DNA of 64,000 nucleotides from Tolypothrix brevis GSE-NOS-MK-07-07A (GTDB lineage: Bacteria; Cyanobacteriota; Cyanobacteriia; Cyanobacteriales; Nostocaceae). Where the stretch lies: positions 109,935-173,934 of the forward strand of contig JAHHIJ010000011.1 of NCBI GenBank assembly GCA_019358985.1. The letters are read 5' to 3'. Position numbers and translations under genes: made by a program. Positions 18,052-26,297 of the stretch are shown in pieces. Below the pieces are notes generated by a model. That model worked only from the letters and a program-made list of their open reading frames with translations, was not told where the DNA came from and ran no database searches. Position 1 is the stretch's first letter; each line of letters begins with the position of its first letter.

Positions 18052-18497
18052 CTCATCGCACTCCTAGCGATTTTTGGGAAAATAGATATATATAAATATT
18101 TGTCGTTGAAGTCAGGCAAAAGTAAAGACTATTTCCAGATATTAATTTTTATTTACATAAAGTTATTTATTTATATCTTATTCTTAAATCTTTAAACCTC
18201 GTCTACCTAGAGAACCATAATTTTATGCCAAACAAGACTTTGAGATTGCTTCCTTACGTCGCAATGACACATTTGAATAAGAGCGAAATTTCCGGCTTCA
18301 ACATGGACAAAGTTTATGAGAATGCTTTTGAAACAAGGCATAAAAATTAACTTAAAAATTAACTTAATTAGTTGACTTGATTACTGACCGAAAAAAGGAT
18401 GTTCGCGTTCGCGGAGCGTCTCCGTAGGGGAAGGATAAAAAATAAAGGATGAATTTAAGCTTTATCCTCCATACTTTAGGTGATTAACCTTTTATTT
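18052..18497. other. Gene-free region with interspersed repeats
   Basis: A 39-base segment at 18230-18268, containing GAGATTGCTTCCTTACGTCG, recurs exactly at 63708-63746. At about 18399-18432 lies a copy of the Nostocales repeat family with GCGTTCGCGGAGCGTCTCCG. No gene is seen; the region should include the promoter of the kinase at 18051. Confidence 0.6.
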
Positions 18498-19373
18498 TTA
18501 AGATTGTTTTGCATTGCGTAAAACTGCGGGTGTTTGCTTGACTCGCTGTTCCAATGGTATAACTTTTTCAACCAATTTAATGAACTGCTGGTAGTTAGGT
18601 ATTTTAGCAGTAGGAACATAACCAGCATCTGCTGTAATATCTGGTGGTGCTTCACTCATGGCTTTTTGAATTTGGTGTTGTAAATTACGTTCTACAGTTG
18701 GTCCTAACAGCACAACACCTGAAGGAATCCATCTACTTGTGTGTAAAATTCTAAACTTTATTGTGGCAAATTCACGGTGATAAAGATCGAAATCCATCTC
18801 TGATAAAGCACCAGCATCAACGCTGTCTTCACTAAGCCATTGTAGTATTGTTTTCGGAGTAGGGGCAAAACGGATTTGCGCGAGGGTTAAACCATAAAGG
18901 TCATATAAAGGAACGTAGTAACCAGCTGCGGAACCTATTTGTCCTAAAGCGACGGTCTTATTGGCTAAGTCGGCGATCTTTTTAATTGGTTTATTATCTA
19001 AGACTACAAGCAAAGAACGTTGTCGGCTACTGACTCCTCCCATTGAAAATAAAGGAATGTAAAGTTCTTTGTTGATTGCGATCGCTGCTAAACCGGGAGG
19101 TGCAAATATAATATCCCACTGTTTGCGTTGAATTTTCTCGATCGCCTGCAATTCGTTATATGTAGGTTCTAGCTCTACAACTGAATGAGTTTCTTGTGCT
19201 ATGTACTCTTTCAAGCGATTGTATTTGTCTAGAGAAACCGCTCCTTGTTCATAGCTCACCACGCCAATGGTCAGTTTTTTGGGAATGACAGTTTCTTGTT
19301 CTAAATTACATCCTACCGTAAGTAGCAGAATTAGCACTATAGTCTGTAATAGCAGAAAACGGCGCAAAAACAT
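18498..19373 (-). CDS. PhnD-like phosphate/phosphonate-binding lipoprotein
   Basis: A 291-residue periplasmic binding protein. The signal peptide ends in the lipobox LTVGC (Cys about 22), so it should be lipid-anchored. The body has the PhnD/SsuA-like pattern: KLTIGVVSYEQGAVSLDKYNRL, IFAPPGLAAIAINK, and KKIADLANKTVALGQIGSAAGYYVPLYDL, with two alpha/beta lobes. No ABC permease or ATPase genes are adjacent. Orphan PhnD-like proteins next to kinases and sensors may act as ligand sensors rather than transporters, an inference here. Confidence 0.8.
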   Translation of the reverse strand: MFLRRFLLLQTIVLILLLTVGCNLEQETVIPKKLTIGVVSYEQGAVSLDKYNRLKEYIAQETHSVVELEPTYNELQAIEKIQRKQWDIIFAPPGLAAIAINKELYIPLFSMGGVSSRQRSLLVVLDNKPIKKIADLANKTVALGQIGSAAGYYVPLYDLYGLTLAQIRFAPTPKTILQWLSEDSVDAGALSEMDFDLYHREFATIKFRILHTSRWIPSGVVLLGPTVERNLQHQIQKAMSEAPPDITADAGYVPTAKIPNYQQFIKLVEKVIPLEQRVKQTPAVLRNAKQS

Positions 19374-19730
19374 AGTTTTTTAACTAAACGATAATCTTAG
19401 AGCCACACCGCGCATCGCTGTGTCAATTTGATTATCTCTAGTTTGGTGTACTAAAATTTAAAGCGATCGCTGTAACGAATCTTAATGGATATTTCAAAGT
19501 GGGGATATTTAGAAAAAGGCAGAGTCTCCCACCTCCCTGAAGAGCGGGGAGGAGGATTAAGGGGTGGGGTACAGTGACTATGAGAATCATAACTAATTAT
19601 CTGGACTTAATATTATATCATGTTCCAGTAAAGACGTTCCAGTAAAGACGTTCCGACGGAACGTCTCTACGACGGTTACGATATTTTTATTACTGTTAAT
19701 TAAACGGACATGATATAACGGGGTTAGATA
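19374..19730. other. Gene-free region containing a MITE-like element
   Basis: Divergent promoter region between the PhnD-like gene and the next plus-strand gene. A GC-rich hairpin with CTCCCACCTC and GGGGAGGAGG is at about 19527-19557. A short TIR-bounded element occupies 19615-19716. Confidence 0.5.
19615..19716. mobile_element. MITE-like element, copy 1
   Basis: About 102 bases bounded by ATATCATGT and ACATGATAT. The centre holds a palindrome of the GTAGAGACG family, AAAGACGTTCCG with CGGAACGTCTCT. The right half, including ACGACGGTTACGAT and TTATTACTGTTAATTAAACG, is almost identical to the element at 41139-41241. No transposase is encoded, so this is a non-autonomous element. Confidence 0.75.
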
Positions 19731-20333
19731 ATGCCTTACAGCCAGTTTGATATTGAATCAATCAGAGTCAACTTTAATATTACTCTCGTCGAAAAAAACA
19801 GTAAATTTGCTGATGTACCAGAAATTAGCTATAGTGATTATCTTGTAGAAACGCTTCGTTTTAATACACCGATCGCTTTAGCAATTAACTCAGAAAAATC
19901 TCGTTCGGAAATGATTATCGCACCAATATTATTAGAATTAAAGCGGCTATACCCTGAAAAAGTAAGTTTATTTTCGGGTAAAGATTTTACCGTCGATATA
20001 CAAAAGGGTCTGAATGGTTTTTGTGACTTTCTTATCAGTCGTTCTCCAGAACAGTTAATCATCACATCACCAGTTATCGCAGTGGTAGAAGCAAAAAACG
20101 AGAATATTGAAGCTGGTTTAGGACAGTGTATGGCAGAAATGATTGCGTCTTTGATTTTTAACCAGCAAAAAGGAAGACAAGTTAGTAAAATACTTGGTGC
20201 GGTAACTACCGGCAGTAGTTGGAAGTTTATGCAGTTACAAGAAACAACGATAGAAGTTGATTTGAATGAATACTTTTTGAACCAAGTTGGTAAAATTTTA
20301 GGTATTCTCAGCTTGGGATTAGAAGAGGGATAG
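19731..20333 (+). CDS. PD-(D/E)XK nuclease-fold-like protein
   Basis: A 200-residue soluble protein that I do not recognise by name. It shows the spacing of a PD-(D/E)XK core: Glu60 in SRSEMIIAPILLELKR, Asp99 in GFCDFLI, Glu120-Ala-Lys122 in AVVEAKNE, and Gln132 in GLGQCMAEM. This order (E-D-ExK-Q) is shared by restriction-endonuclease-like enzymes. The start at 19731 has only a weak upstream GGGG. It ends within a small opposite-strand gene, overlapping it by 26 bases. Nuclease activity is an inference; the partner or substrate is not indicated. Confidence 0.6.
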   Translation: MPYSQFDIESIRVNFNITLVEKNSKFADVPEISYSDYLVETLRFNTPIALAINSEKSRSEMIIAPILLELKRLYPEKVSLFSGKDFTVDIQKGLNGFCDFLISRSPEQLIITSPVIAVVEAKNENIEAGLGQCMAEMIASLIFNQQKGRQVSKILGAVTTGSSWKFMQLQETTIEVDLNEYFLNQVGKILGILSLGLEEG

Positions 20334-20508
20334 TTTTAATTCGCAGTTCTGAAGTGCGATCGCTGACTAATACAGTAACTGATGCAACTATGGCAGTGAA
20401 TATCATAATTCCCGCTGTTAAGCAAATAAGATTTTTGGGACTCATTCTATTTCCTTTTCTAGTACCTTGATGCTGTTGTTGTGAACTATTTTTATCTCTC
20501 GGACTCAT
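20308..20508 (-). CDS. Small single-pass membrane protein
   Basis: The ATG at 20508, preceded by AGGAA, gives 66 residues beginning MSPRDKNSSQQQHQGTRKG. A polar, basic N-terminus is followed by one strong hydrophobic helix (about residues 27-48, LICLTAGIMIFTAIVASVTVLV) and a short tail. No family is recognised. The 3' end overlaps the opposite-strand gene ending at 20333, which lowers confidence that both ends are real. Confidence 0.45.
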   Translation of the reverse strand: MSPRDKNSSQQQHQGTRKGNRMSPKNLICLTAGIMIFTAIVASVTVLVSDRTSELRIKTIPLLIPS

Positions 20509-20608
20509 GTTATTATTCCTAATATTTAGATAGAATTGGCTATTACACAAACGTTCACGTAGCGTCTCGCAGAGAAGTCCACCTGACTAAAAGAGAATCA
20601 AGGATCTT

Positions 20609-20665
20609 AAACCCACGCAGGTGGGTTTTGTCTGTGTAGCCGCGATTTATAATCGCTGGGGAATC
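20609..20665. repeat. REP-like hairpins at the 3' end of the TIR gene
   Basis: AAACCCAC pairs with GTGGGTTT, followed by GCGATTTATAATCGC. Modules match those at 50655-50745 and 16670. The stop codon and last three or four codons of the TIR gene lie in this element. AAGGATCTTAA occurs on both sides (20600-20610 and 20690-20700). Confidence 0.7.
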
Positions 20666-20934
20666 TTTCTTTCTACACACTGACTAATTAAGGATCTTAA
20701 CTCCAAAATCTGCCAACGTCCTAAACCGTCCAAACCGATAAATATAGCAGCAGATTTAACGAAGGGAATTGCCTCTTGGATGACATATTGAAATGGTTGC
20801 CCTGGAGGGATTTCTTCATCGTCTAACCACGAATTTAAACCACGCCTTTTAAGTTTTTCATGAATTGCCTTAACTTGATTTTTATCCAAACTATTGTGAG
20901 CGAGAAAAACATCAAATTGAGGACGAGTATTCAT
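20647..20934 (-). CDS. TIR-domain protein, C-terminally truncated
   Basis: Starting at ATG 20934, with AGGAG upstream, the product has 95 residues: MNTRPQFDVFLAHNSLDKNQ opens a bacterial TIR domain. The first strand (FDVFLAHNS), the LDDEEIPPGQ loop and the GRWQILELR helix with the conserved Glu78 expected of NAD-cleaving TIR enzymes are all present. A full TIR domain would continue for about 40 residues with further strands, but here the reading frame runs into a REP-like repeat and stops (IPQRL). It may be a decaying gene or a minimal TIR protein. A 45-residue gene lies 23 bases upstream on the same strand. Confidence 0.7.
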   Translation of the reverse strand: MNTRPQFDVFLAHNSLDKNQVKAIHEKLKRRGLNSWLDDEEIPPGQPFQYVIQEAIPFVKSAAIFIGLDGLGRWQILELRSLISQCVERKIPQRL

Positions 20935-20957
20935 ATAGAAGCTTCTCCTTTTATTCT

Positions 20958-21095
20958 TTACACACCAACAAATTCTGCCAAGGCATTCCCATATTGCTCT
21001 AAGTCTTTTCTTAGAGATTCCCATTCAGCAGAACCAATTCCAAAAGGGAGGCTGACAGATACTTTTTTTAATTTTGCAGGATCGAACTTAGGCAT
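20958..21095 (-). CDS. Small 45-residue protein upstream of the TIR gene
   Basis: An ORF from ATG 21095 to TAA 20958, beginning MPKFDPAKLKKVSVSLPFGI and ending NALAEFVGV. The central SAEWESLRKDLEQYGNAL is likely helical. It ends 23 bases before the TIR start, and the TIR ribosome-binding site AAAAGGAGA lies in that gap, so the two look like one operon. No domain is recognised. It may be an adaptor or regulator for the TIR protein, which is speculative. Its own start lacks a clear Shine-Dalgarno sequence. Confidence 0.5.
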   Translation of the reverse strand: MPKFDPAKLKKVSVSLPFGIGSAEWESLRKDLEQYGNALAEFVGV

Positions 21096-21285
21096 AAATC
21101 TATACTATTATTGACCCCCCTGCTGGGAGTGTTGCAGTTTGTAAATGCGAACTATTATTTTCTGTTAGACTTGTACACCCCACCGTATTGTCTCGTAGTC
21201 TTGTTCAAAAATCAAACAAGTAGGTAAGTATAGGTTGAATTCACGCAAAGGCGCAAAATGTAAGTGATCGCCTTTGTATTAAACT

Positions 21286-22818
21286 TTACTCGTCCTCTTC
21301 GTCTGGCATCAAATCTTCTTCTGTCAAACCTTGTTGGGGAAGGGCGGCAATAATTGCATCTATGACCTTGGAAACTGGTAAAATCTCAATATCAAGATCG
21401 GGAAATTTTTGTCCTTTGGGTACGATCGCTCTTTTAAACCCCAATTTTGCAGCTTCTTTCAAACGCAGTTCCATTTGGGAAACCGATCGCACTTGTCCCC
21501 CTAAACCTACTTCCCCAATCAACACTGTACCCGGATCGACAATGCGATCGCGGAAACTGGCAACAATAGCGATGGCAACTCCCAAATCTACCGCCGGTTC
21601 TTCGACATTCAACCCACCCGCAGAAGCAACGTAAGAATCCAACTTCGACATAGGAATCCCCACTCGTTTTTCTAACACCGCAAGTATTTGTACTAAGCGA
21701 TTGTAATCTATGCCGGTGGTGGAGCGACGCGGTGAAGTATAGCTAGTAGGACTTACTAAGGCTTGTAATTCTACCACAATTGGGCGAGTTCCTTCGCAAG
21801 CAACGACAATTGCTGTACCAGGTGCAGGATCGTCACGATTACCTAAAAATAATTCTGAGGGGTTGGCAACTTCCCGCAACCCCTCTGCCACCATTTCAAA
21901 TATACCGATTTCGTGAGTTGCACCAAAGCGGTTTTTGACTGTTCTTAACAATCGATGGGAGGCAAAGCGATCGCCTTCAAAATACAATACTGTATCTACT
22001 AAGTGTTCTAATACTTTCGGACCTGCGATCGCTCCTTCTTTGGTGACGTGTCCCACAATTAACATGGTAATATCTTCATGTTTCGCCACTTTCATCAATG
22101 CCGCAGTACATTCACGTACTTGTGCTACCGAACCTGGTGCCGAAGTTAACGCTGGTAAAAATATTGTTTGAATACTATCAATTACTGCCACATTTGGTTT
22201 TAGCGAGTCTATCTCCCGCAAAATTTCTTCTAAATCTGTTTCTGGCAATACATATAAATCAGCACCGATACTTTCGGAGTTTTTTGGTTGCGGTGCTTCT
22301 TCTACTACAACTTTGCCATTTTCCTCTACAACTTCTTTTTCCTCTTTTGATACACCTAAGCGCGAAGCTCTTAATTTAATCTGCTGTCCTGATTCTTCCC
22401 CAGAAATGTAGAGGATGCGATATCTTTGGGCTAATTTATTTGATACTTGCAGTAGTAATGTAGATTTACCGATGCCTGGATCGCCACCAATTAACACCAT
22501 CGAACCGGGAACTATTCCACCACCAAGCACCCGATCAAGTTCACCGTAACCAGATTCCCAGCGTGCTACTTGGCGATCGCTAATTTGATCGAAAGTTAAA
22601 GAAGCTCGTGCTTTCGGTGTCTTAAGACCAGATTTACCATTGTTCTGACCACCTTGCCAACCACTTACTCCCCCACGACTGGGGACATCCACCCCAGATT
22701 GTTTAGTAATCTGCTCCTCTAAAGAGTTGTAAGTGCCGCAAGCTGGACATTTACCATACCACTGAGGTGATTCCGATCCACACTGATTACAAACGAAAAC
22801 GGTTTTTGACTTAGCCAT
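21286..22818 (-). CDS. radA: DNA repair protein RadA/Sms
   Basis: A 510-residue RecA-like ATPase that promotes branch migration in recombinational repair. The N-terminus has the four-cysteine zinc finger CNQCGSESPQWYGKCPACG. Walker A is GGDPGIGKSTLL (about residue 110), Walker B is VAVIDSIQT, and the RadA-specific KNRFG motif is in VKNRFGATHEIGIFEM. The C-terminal Lon-protease-like domain includes SYVASAGGLNVEEPAVDL. A 30-residue acidic insertion (EEKEVVEENGKVVVEEAPQ) lies between Walker A and B. It is divergent from rpaB. The length is slightly above the bacterial norm because of the insertion. Confidence 0.96.
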   Translation of the reverse strand: MAKSKTVFVCNQCGSESPQWYGKCPACGTYNSLEEQITKQSGVDVPSRGGVSGWQGGQNNGKSGLKTPKARASLTFDQISDRQVARWESGYGELDRVLGGGIVPGSMVLIGGDPGIGKSTLLLQVSNKLAQRYRILYISGEESGQQIKLRASRLGVSKEEKEVVEENGKVVVEEAPQPKNSESIGADLYVLPETDLEEILREIDSLKPNVAVIDSIQTIFLPALTSAPGSVAQVRECTAALMKVAKHEDITMLIVGHVTKEGAIAGPKVLEHLVDTVLYFEGDRFASHRLLRTVKNRFGATHEIGIFEMVAEGLREVANPSELFLGNRDDPAPGTAIVVACEGTRPIVVELQALVSPTSYTSPRRSTTGIDYNRLVQILAVLEKRVGIPMSKLDSYVASAGGLNVEEPAVDLGVAIAIVASFRDRIVDPGTVLIGEVGLGGQVRSVSQMELRLKEAAKLGFKRAIVPKGQKFPDLDIEILPVSKVIDAIIAALPQQGLTEEDLMPDEEDE

Positions 22819-22986
22819 TCTTAAATCTTATTAATTAATCTTAATCATTTATTAATTTTTCTCACGATTAAAGTTCAATAATAGTAGTGGTTCTAGCTTT
22901 TTCCAAATGAATTCAAGGAATGATATCTTAATATTATGGTATTAAAAATTAATCTGAAAAATTTTAGTTAAGGAGCCTTGAAAAAG

Positions 22987-23715
22987 TTGGAAAGTCATAA
23001 AGAAAAAATTCTAGTAGTAGACGATGAAGCTAGTATTCGCCGAATTTTGGAAACTCGCCTTTCGATGATTGGCTACGATGTAGTGACAGCAGGGGATGGT
23101 GAAGAAGCTTTGGAAACTTTTCGCAAAGCAGAACCTGACTTGGTTGTCTTGGATGTCATGATGCCAAAGCTGGATGGCTACGGCGTATGCCAAGAATTAC
23201 GTAAAGAATCTGATGTACCCATTATTATGCTAACAGCTTTGGGCGATGTTGCCGATCGCATCACTGGCTTAGAGTTGGGTGCAGACGACTATGTAGTTAA
23301 ACCATTTTCCCCCAAAGAACTAGAAGCTCGTATTCGCTCAGTGCTGCGACGAGTAGACAAAACAGGTGCTTCGGGAATTCCCAGTTCTGGGGTGATACAT
23401 GTTGCCAATATCAGAATCGATACTAATAAGCGACAAGTATATAAAGGTGATGAGCGCATTCGCTTGACAGGTATGGAGTTTAGCTTACTAGAATTGTTAG
23501 TCAGTCGCTCTGGAGAAGCTTTTTCTCGTTCCGAAATTTTACAGGAAGTGTGGGGATACACACCAGAACGTCATGTAGATACCCGTGTGGTTGATGTGCA
23601 TATATCTCGTTTGCGAGCAAAGTTGGAAGATGATCCCAGTAACCCAGAGTTGATTCTCACCGCACGAGGTACTGGTTATTTGTTTCAACGGATAATTGAA
23701 CCAGGTGATGAGTGA
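22987..23715 (+). CDS. rpaB: OmpR-family response regulator RpaB
   Basis: I prefer the TTG at 22987 (MESHKEKILVVDDEAS, 242 residues): AAGGAG at 22970-22975 is properly spaced for it but only two bases from the alternative TTG at 22978. The receiver domain has the DD pair, the phospho-acceptor Asp in LVVLDVMMP, and the KPF lysine. The C-terminal winged helix (RLTGMEFSLLELLVSR, WGYTPERHVDTRVVDVHISRLR) is very close to RpaB/Ycf27, an essential regulator of photosynthesis and high-light genes. It binds HLR1 sites. A perfect palindrome follows at 23747. Confidence 0.92.
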   Translation: MESHKEKILVVDDEASIRRILETRLSMIGYDVVTAGDGEEALETFRKAEPDLVVLDVMMPKLDGYGVCQELRKESDVPIIMLTALGDVADRITGLELGADDYVVKPFSPKELEARIRSVLRRVDKTGASGIPSSGVIHVANIRIDTNKRQVYKGDERIRLTGMEFSLLELLVSRSGEAFSRSEILQEVWGYTPERHVDTRVVDVHISRLRAKLEDDPSNPELILTARGTGYLFQRIIEPGDE

Positions 23716-23746
23716 GGGAGACAAGGGGGACAAAAAAACTAACTCC

Positions 23747-23776
23747 TGTAGAGACGCGAAATTTCGCGTCTCTACA
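23747..23776. repeat. 30-base perfect palindrome downstream of rpaB
   Basis: TGTAGAGACGCGAAA is followed by its exact reverse complement. It belongs to the GTAGAGACG family and could fold as a terminator-like hairpin behind rpaB. A second, partial copy (GTAGAGACGTAGCAATGC) begins at 23825, followed by CAAGGGTTTCGGGCAACGC, a tail that recurs inverted near 41010. Confidence 0.8.
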
Positions 23777-23895
23777 ACTGTTGACTCTTTGACTTTTTGA
23801 GCAATAGATATCTCCGGAAAAGATGTAGAGACGTAGCAATGCTACGTCTAATCAAGGGTTTCGGGCAACGCATAATTAAATTCGGTCGATGACCA

Positions 23896-24531
23896 ATGAG
23901 TACCGATCCTAATCGAGTTTTGCGGCGTCTACCCATCGTTGTTGGTGGTTTAGGCGCTATACTTTTGTTGATTAACCGTTTGTTTACAACACAATTAACT
24001 CAGTCTCAATCGCGTGGGGATGTTCTGGGTGTGATTTTGAGTGCGGTTTTAATTTTAACAGGTTTAATTTGGCAGCAGGTACAGCCGCGATCGCCAGAGA
24101 CTGTAGAATTGATTGGTGAAGAAGGTTTTATGCTTGCGTCGGATTTACCTGAAGCTGTCAAAACCGAATTAGCTTGGGCATCTCATTTATTATTGACTAA
24201 TACAGTCACGCGATCGCTTGTAGTTTTCTATCAAGGTAAAGTTTTGTTGCGTCGCGGTATTCTCGCTACTAAATCAGAAGTTACACCAGGATCAATTTTA
24301 AACCGGGTACTAGAAACGCAAAAAGCAATTTATCTAGTTGCTTTAAAAGTATACCCAGGACAAATTGAATTTGATTATTTGCCAGAAAACACTCAAGGTG
24401 TAATTTGTCAACCTATTGGCAATCAAGGAGTTTTAATTTTAGCAGCAAATGCTCCTCGCAGTTATACTAAACAAGATGAAAAATGGATTGCCGGCATTGC
24501 TGACAAGTTAGCTGTTACTTTAGGAAACTAA
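23896..24531 (+). CDS. Cofactor assembly of complex C subunit B (CCB-like)
   Basis: A 211-residue membrane protein with two helices near the N-terminus (about residues 13-31 and 43-60) followed by a soluble domain. The sequence RLPIVVGGLGAILLLINRLF and the later GEEGFMLASDLPEAVKTELAWAS match the cyanobacterial CCB2/CCB4 (DUF2930) family. In oxygenic phototrophs these proteins attach heme ci to cytochrome b6. It is followed after 49 bases by a DUF456 membrane protein on the same strand, a possible two-gene operon. Confidence 0.8.
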   Translation: MSTDPNRVLRRLPIVVGGLGAILLLINRLFTTQLTQSQSRGDVLGVILSAVLILTGLIWQQVQPRSPETVELIGEEGFMLASDLPEAVKTELAWASHLLLTNTVTRSLVVFYQGKVLLRRGILATKSEVTPGSILNRVLETQKAIYLVALKVYPGQIEFDYLPENTQGVICQPIGNQGVLILAANAPRSYTKQDEKWIAGIADKLAVTLGN

Positions 24532-24580
24532 GCATTAGGGACGCTGGAAAAGAATTATTCTCAATTACTGATTACAACTT

Positions 24581-25099
24581 ATGCAAATTATTTATTGGTT
24601 ACTTGTTGCGGTGATGATTTTCGGTGTCATTGGTGCTGTGGTTCCGGCAATTCCGGGAACCAGTTTAATTTTAATTTCGATTATTGTTTGGGGATTTGTT
24701 AGTAGTTCCTTCGCAGCAATTAAAATACCATTAATTGTGACAGTTATTGTTTTAATTTTAAGTATTGGAGTAGATTTCTTAGGAGGTTATTTAGGAGCTA
24801 AAAAAGCAGGTGCTAGTAAGTACGGACAAATTGGAGCGGTAGTTGGTTTATTGCTGGGATTTTTTGGATTATTGCCCGCTTTGCCTTTTGGAGGTCCGTT
24901 GTTAGGGATATTATTAGGACCGTTGTTAGGTGCAATTATCGGCGAGTATATATATCAACGAAACTTTCAGTTAGCCGTGAAAGCTGGTTTAGGGATTGTA
25001 GCAGGAACGTTAATAGGAAATTTGATTCAGGGAATATTAGCGATCGCTGCGGTTGCCGTTTTTTTGTTCACAACTTGGTCACAAGTATTTGGTGGATAG
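24581..25099 (+). CDS. DUF456 family membrane protein
   Basis: A 172-residue, almost wholly hydrophobic protein with about five membrane helices and many Gly residues. The N-terminus MQIIYWLLVAVMIFGVIGAV followed by PAIPGTSLILISIIVWG, and the central GGYLGAKKAGASKYGQIGA and GPLLGAIIGEYIYQR, are typical of DUF456. The family function is unknown; its glycine-zipper-like segments suggest tight helix packing. It follows the CCB gene by 49 bases. Confidence 0.85.
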   Translation: MQIIYWLLVAVMIFGVIGAVVPAIPGTSLILISIIVWGFVSSSFAAIKIPLIVTVIVLILSIGVDFLGGYLGAKKAGASKYGQIGAVVGLLLGFFGLLPALPFGGPLLGILLGPLLGAIIGEYIYQRNFQLAVKAGLGIVAGTLIGNLIQGILAIAAVAVFLFTTWSQVFGG

Positions 25100-25134
25100 A
25101 ATTTACGCTATTATTGCGCTCTAATCTAATACAC

Positions 25135-25163
25135 GTAGAGACGTAGCACTGCTACGTCTCTAC
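25135..25163. repeat. GTAGAGACG palindrome
   Basis: Arms GTAGAGACGTAGC and GCTACGTCTCTAC flank a short centre. It is placed 36 bases after the DUF456 stop codon. Confidence 0.85.
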
Positions 25164-25224
25164 AATATTTTGGGTTTTATATATGTACTTCATTTCTTTG
25201 AAATCTGCCGTAATCATCAAAAAA

Positions 25225-25268
25225 AAATGAGTATACGAAAGTAATTAATTACTTTCGTATACTCATTT
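25225..25268. terminator. 44-base perfect palindrome, likely bidirectional terminator
   Basis: AAATGAGTATACGAAAGT at 25225 begins a 22-base arm that is followed immediately by its exact reverse complement, ending at 25268. The run of A at 25220-25227 becomes a U tract on the minus strand, so it fits a rho-independent terminator for the PEP-CTERM gene. It also lies at the end of the DUF456 operon. Confidence 0.7.
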
Positions 25269-25454
25269 AAAAGACATTGGAAAACGATTTATTTGAATAA
25301 AATAAATTAGAAAATCATATGATTAATGTATTTTAATGTTGGAACCTCACTTGTAGATAGGACGAAAAAGCTAAAACTGATAATTGAAAGCTGTAAGGCA
25401 TGATTTATTGCTTTGTCGCAAGTCAAACATGCCAAGTAGACACACCCTTGGTAA

Positions 25455-26297
25455 TTAAAATTGGATAGCTTTACGACGACGTGTTGCTAGCAACAATCCA
25501 CCAACTAAAGCTAAACCAGCAAGTGTAGTAGGTTCGGGAACTGATTTTGCCGCTGCATGAGTTAAAGCAAAGTCACTGTTAGCATTACTAGTTTTCGCTA
25601 CTGAATCATAAGTAACAGGAGTGAGGGTTAGGAAATCAAATTTGGCATTTCCGAAAGGATTTGCAATATCGTAATAACCGCCACCATTACCCTTAGAAGG
25701 GCTGAGATTTGTAACTAAACCACCAGCAAAACTCCAGCTAGCAGTGTCTTTACTTGTTACTTTAAGAATGCCCTCAAGCCCAGTATTAGTTGTGATTCTC
25801 GCAGCTTCCCACACTGTATCTGCAAACACACCGGGTCGGTATAAAAAGCTTAAACCGATATTTTTGAGAACATCTTTAGGATTAGGAAGAGTTAATACAA
25901 TCGACTCTGAGTAGTCAATTTCACCACCAACGACATTGCGAGCAGGTTTGTTACCGGATACACCTACACCAATGACACCGTTAACCTTTTTACCTTGAAG
26001 TTCTTTACCTTCAGGATTAGGTGTAATTGTGAAACCGTCATCAGTTTTACAGTTTGGCTTAATAGTGGTGGAACTTAACCCGCTGCTTGTAAAAGGACCA
26101 GCCAGAGCAGAGCAGCTTCCCAAATCAGTACTTGTGTTGAAATTAAAAGCTTGAGCGGGATTAGAAGAAAGAGCCAGAACGCTACTTGTAATTAAACCGA
26201 TAAAAGTGAAGGATTTTTTGTAATTCATCATTTCTTTGGTGAGGTTGGATACTGTTAATGATTTAGCGATCGCGATAAATTGTTTGTTTAATTTCAT
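25455..26297 (-). CDS. PEP-CTERM sorting domain protein
   Basis: Start uncertain: ATG at 26297 has GAGAAA upstream and gives about 280 residues (MKLNKQFIAIAKSLTVSNL); ATG at 26231 or 26228 would leave a standard signal peptide (MNYKKSFTFIGLITSSVLAL to PAQA). The mature part is a beta-rich secreted domain of unknown function. The C-terminus carries the PEP-CTERM signal: VPEPTTLAGLALVGGLLLA followed by TRRRKAIQF, that is PEP, a membrane helix and a basic tail. Such proteins are processed by exosortase (not in this window) and exported to the surface or matrix. Confidence 0.85.
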   Translation of the reverse strand: MKLNKQFIAIAKSLTVSNLTKEMMNYKKSFTFIGLITSSVLALSSNPAQAFNFNTSTDLGSCSALAGPFTSSGLSSTTIKPNCKTDDGFTITPNPEGKELQGKKVNGVIGVGVSGNKPARNVVGGEIDYSESIVLTLPNPKDVLKNIGLSFLYRPGVFADTVWEAARITTNTGLEGILKVTSKDTASWSFAGGLVTNLSPSKGNGGGYYDIANPFGNAKFDFLTLTPVTYDSVAKTSNANSDFALTHAAAKSVPEPTTLAGLALVGGLLLATRRRKAIQF

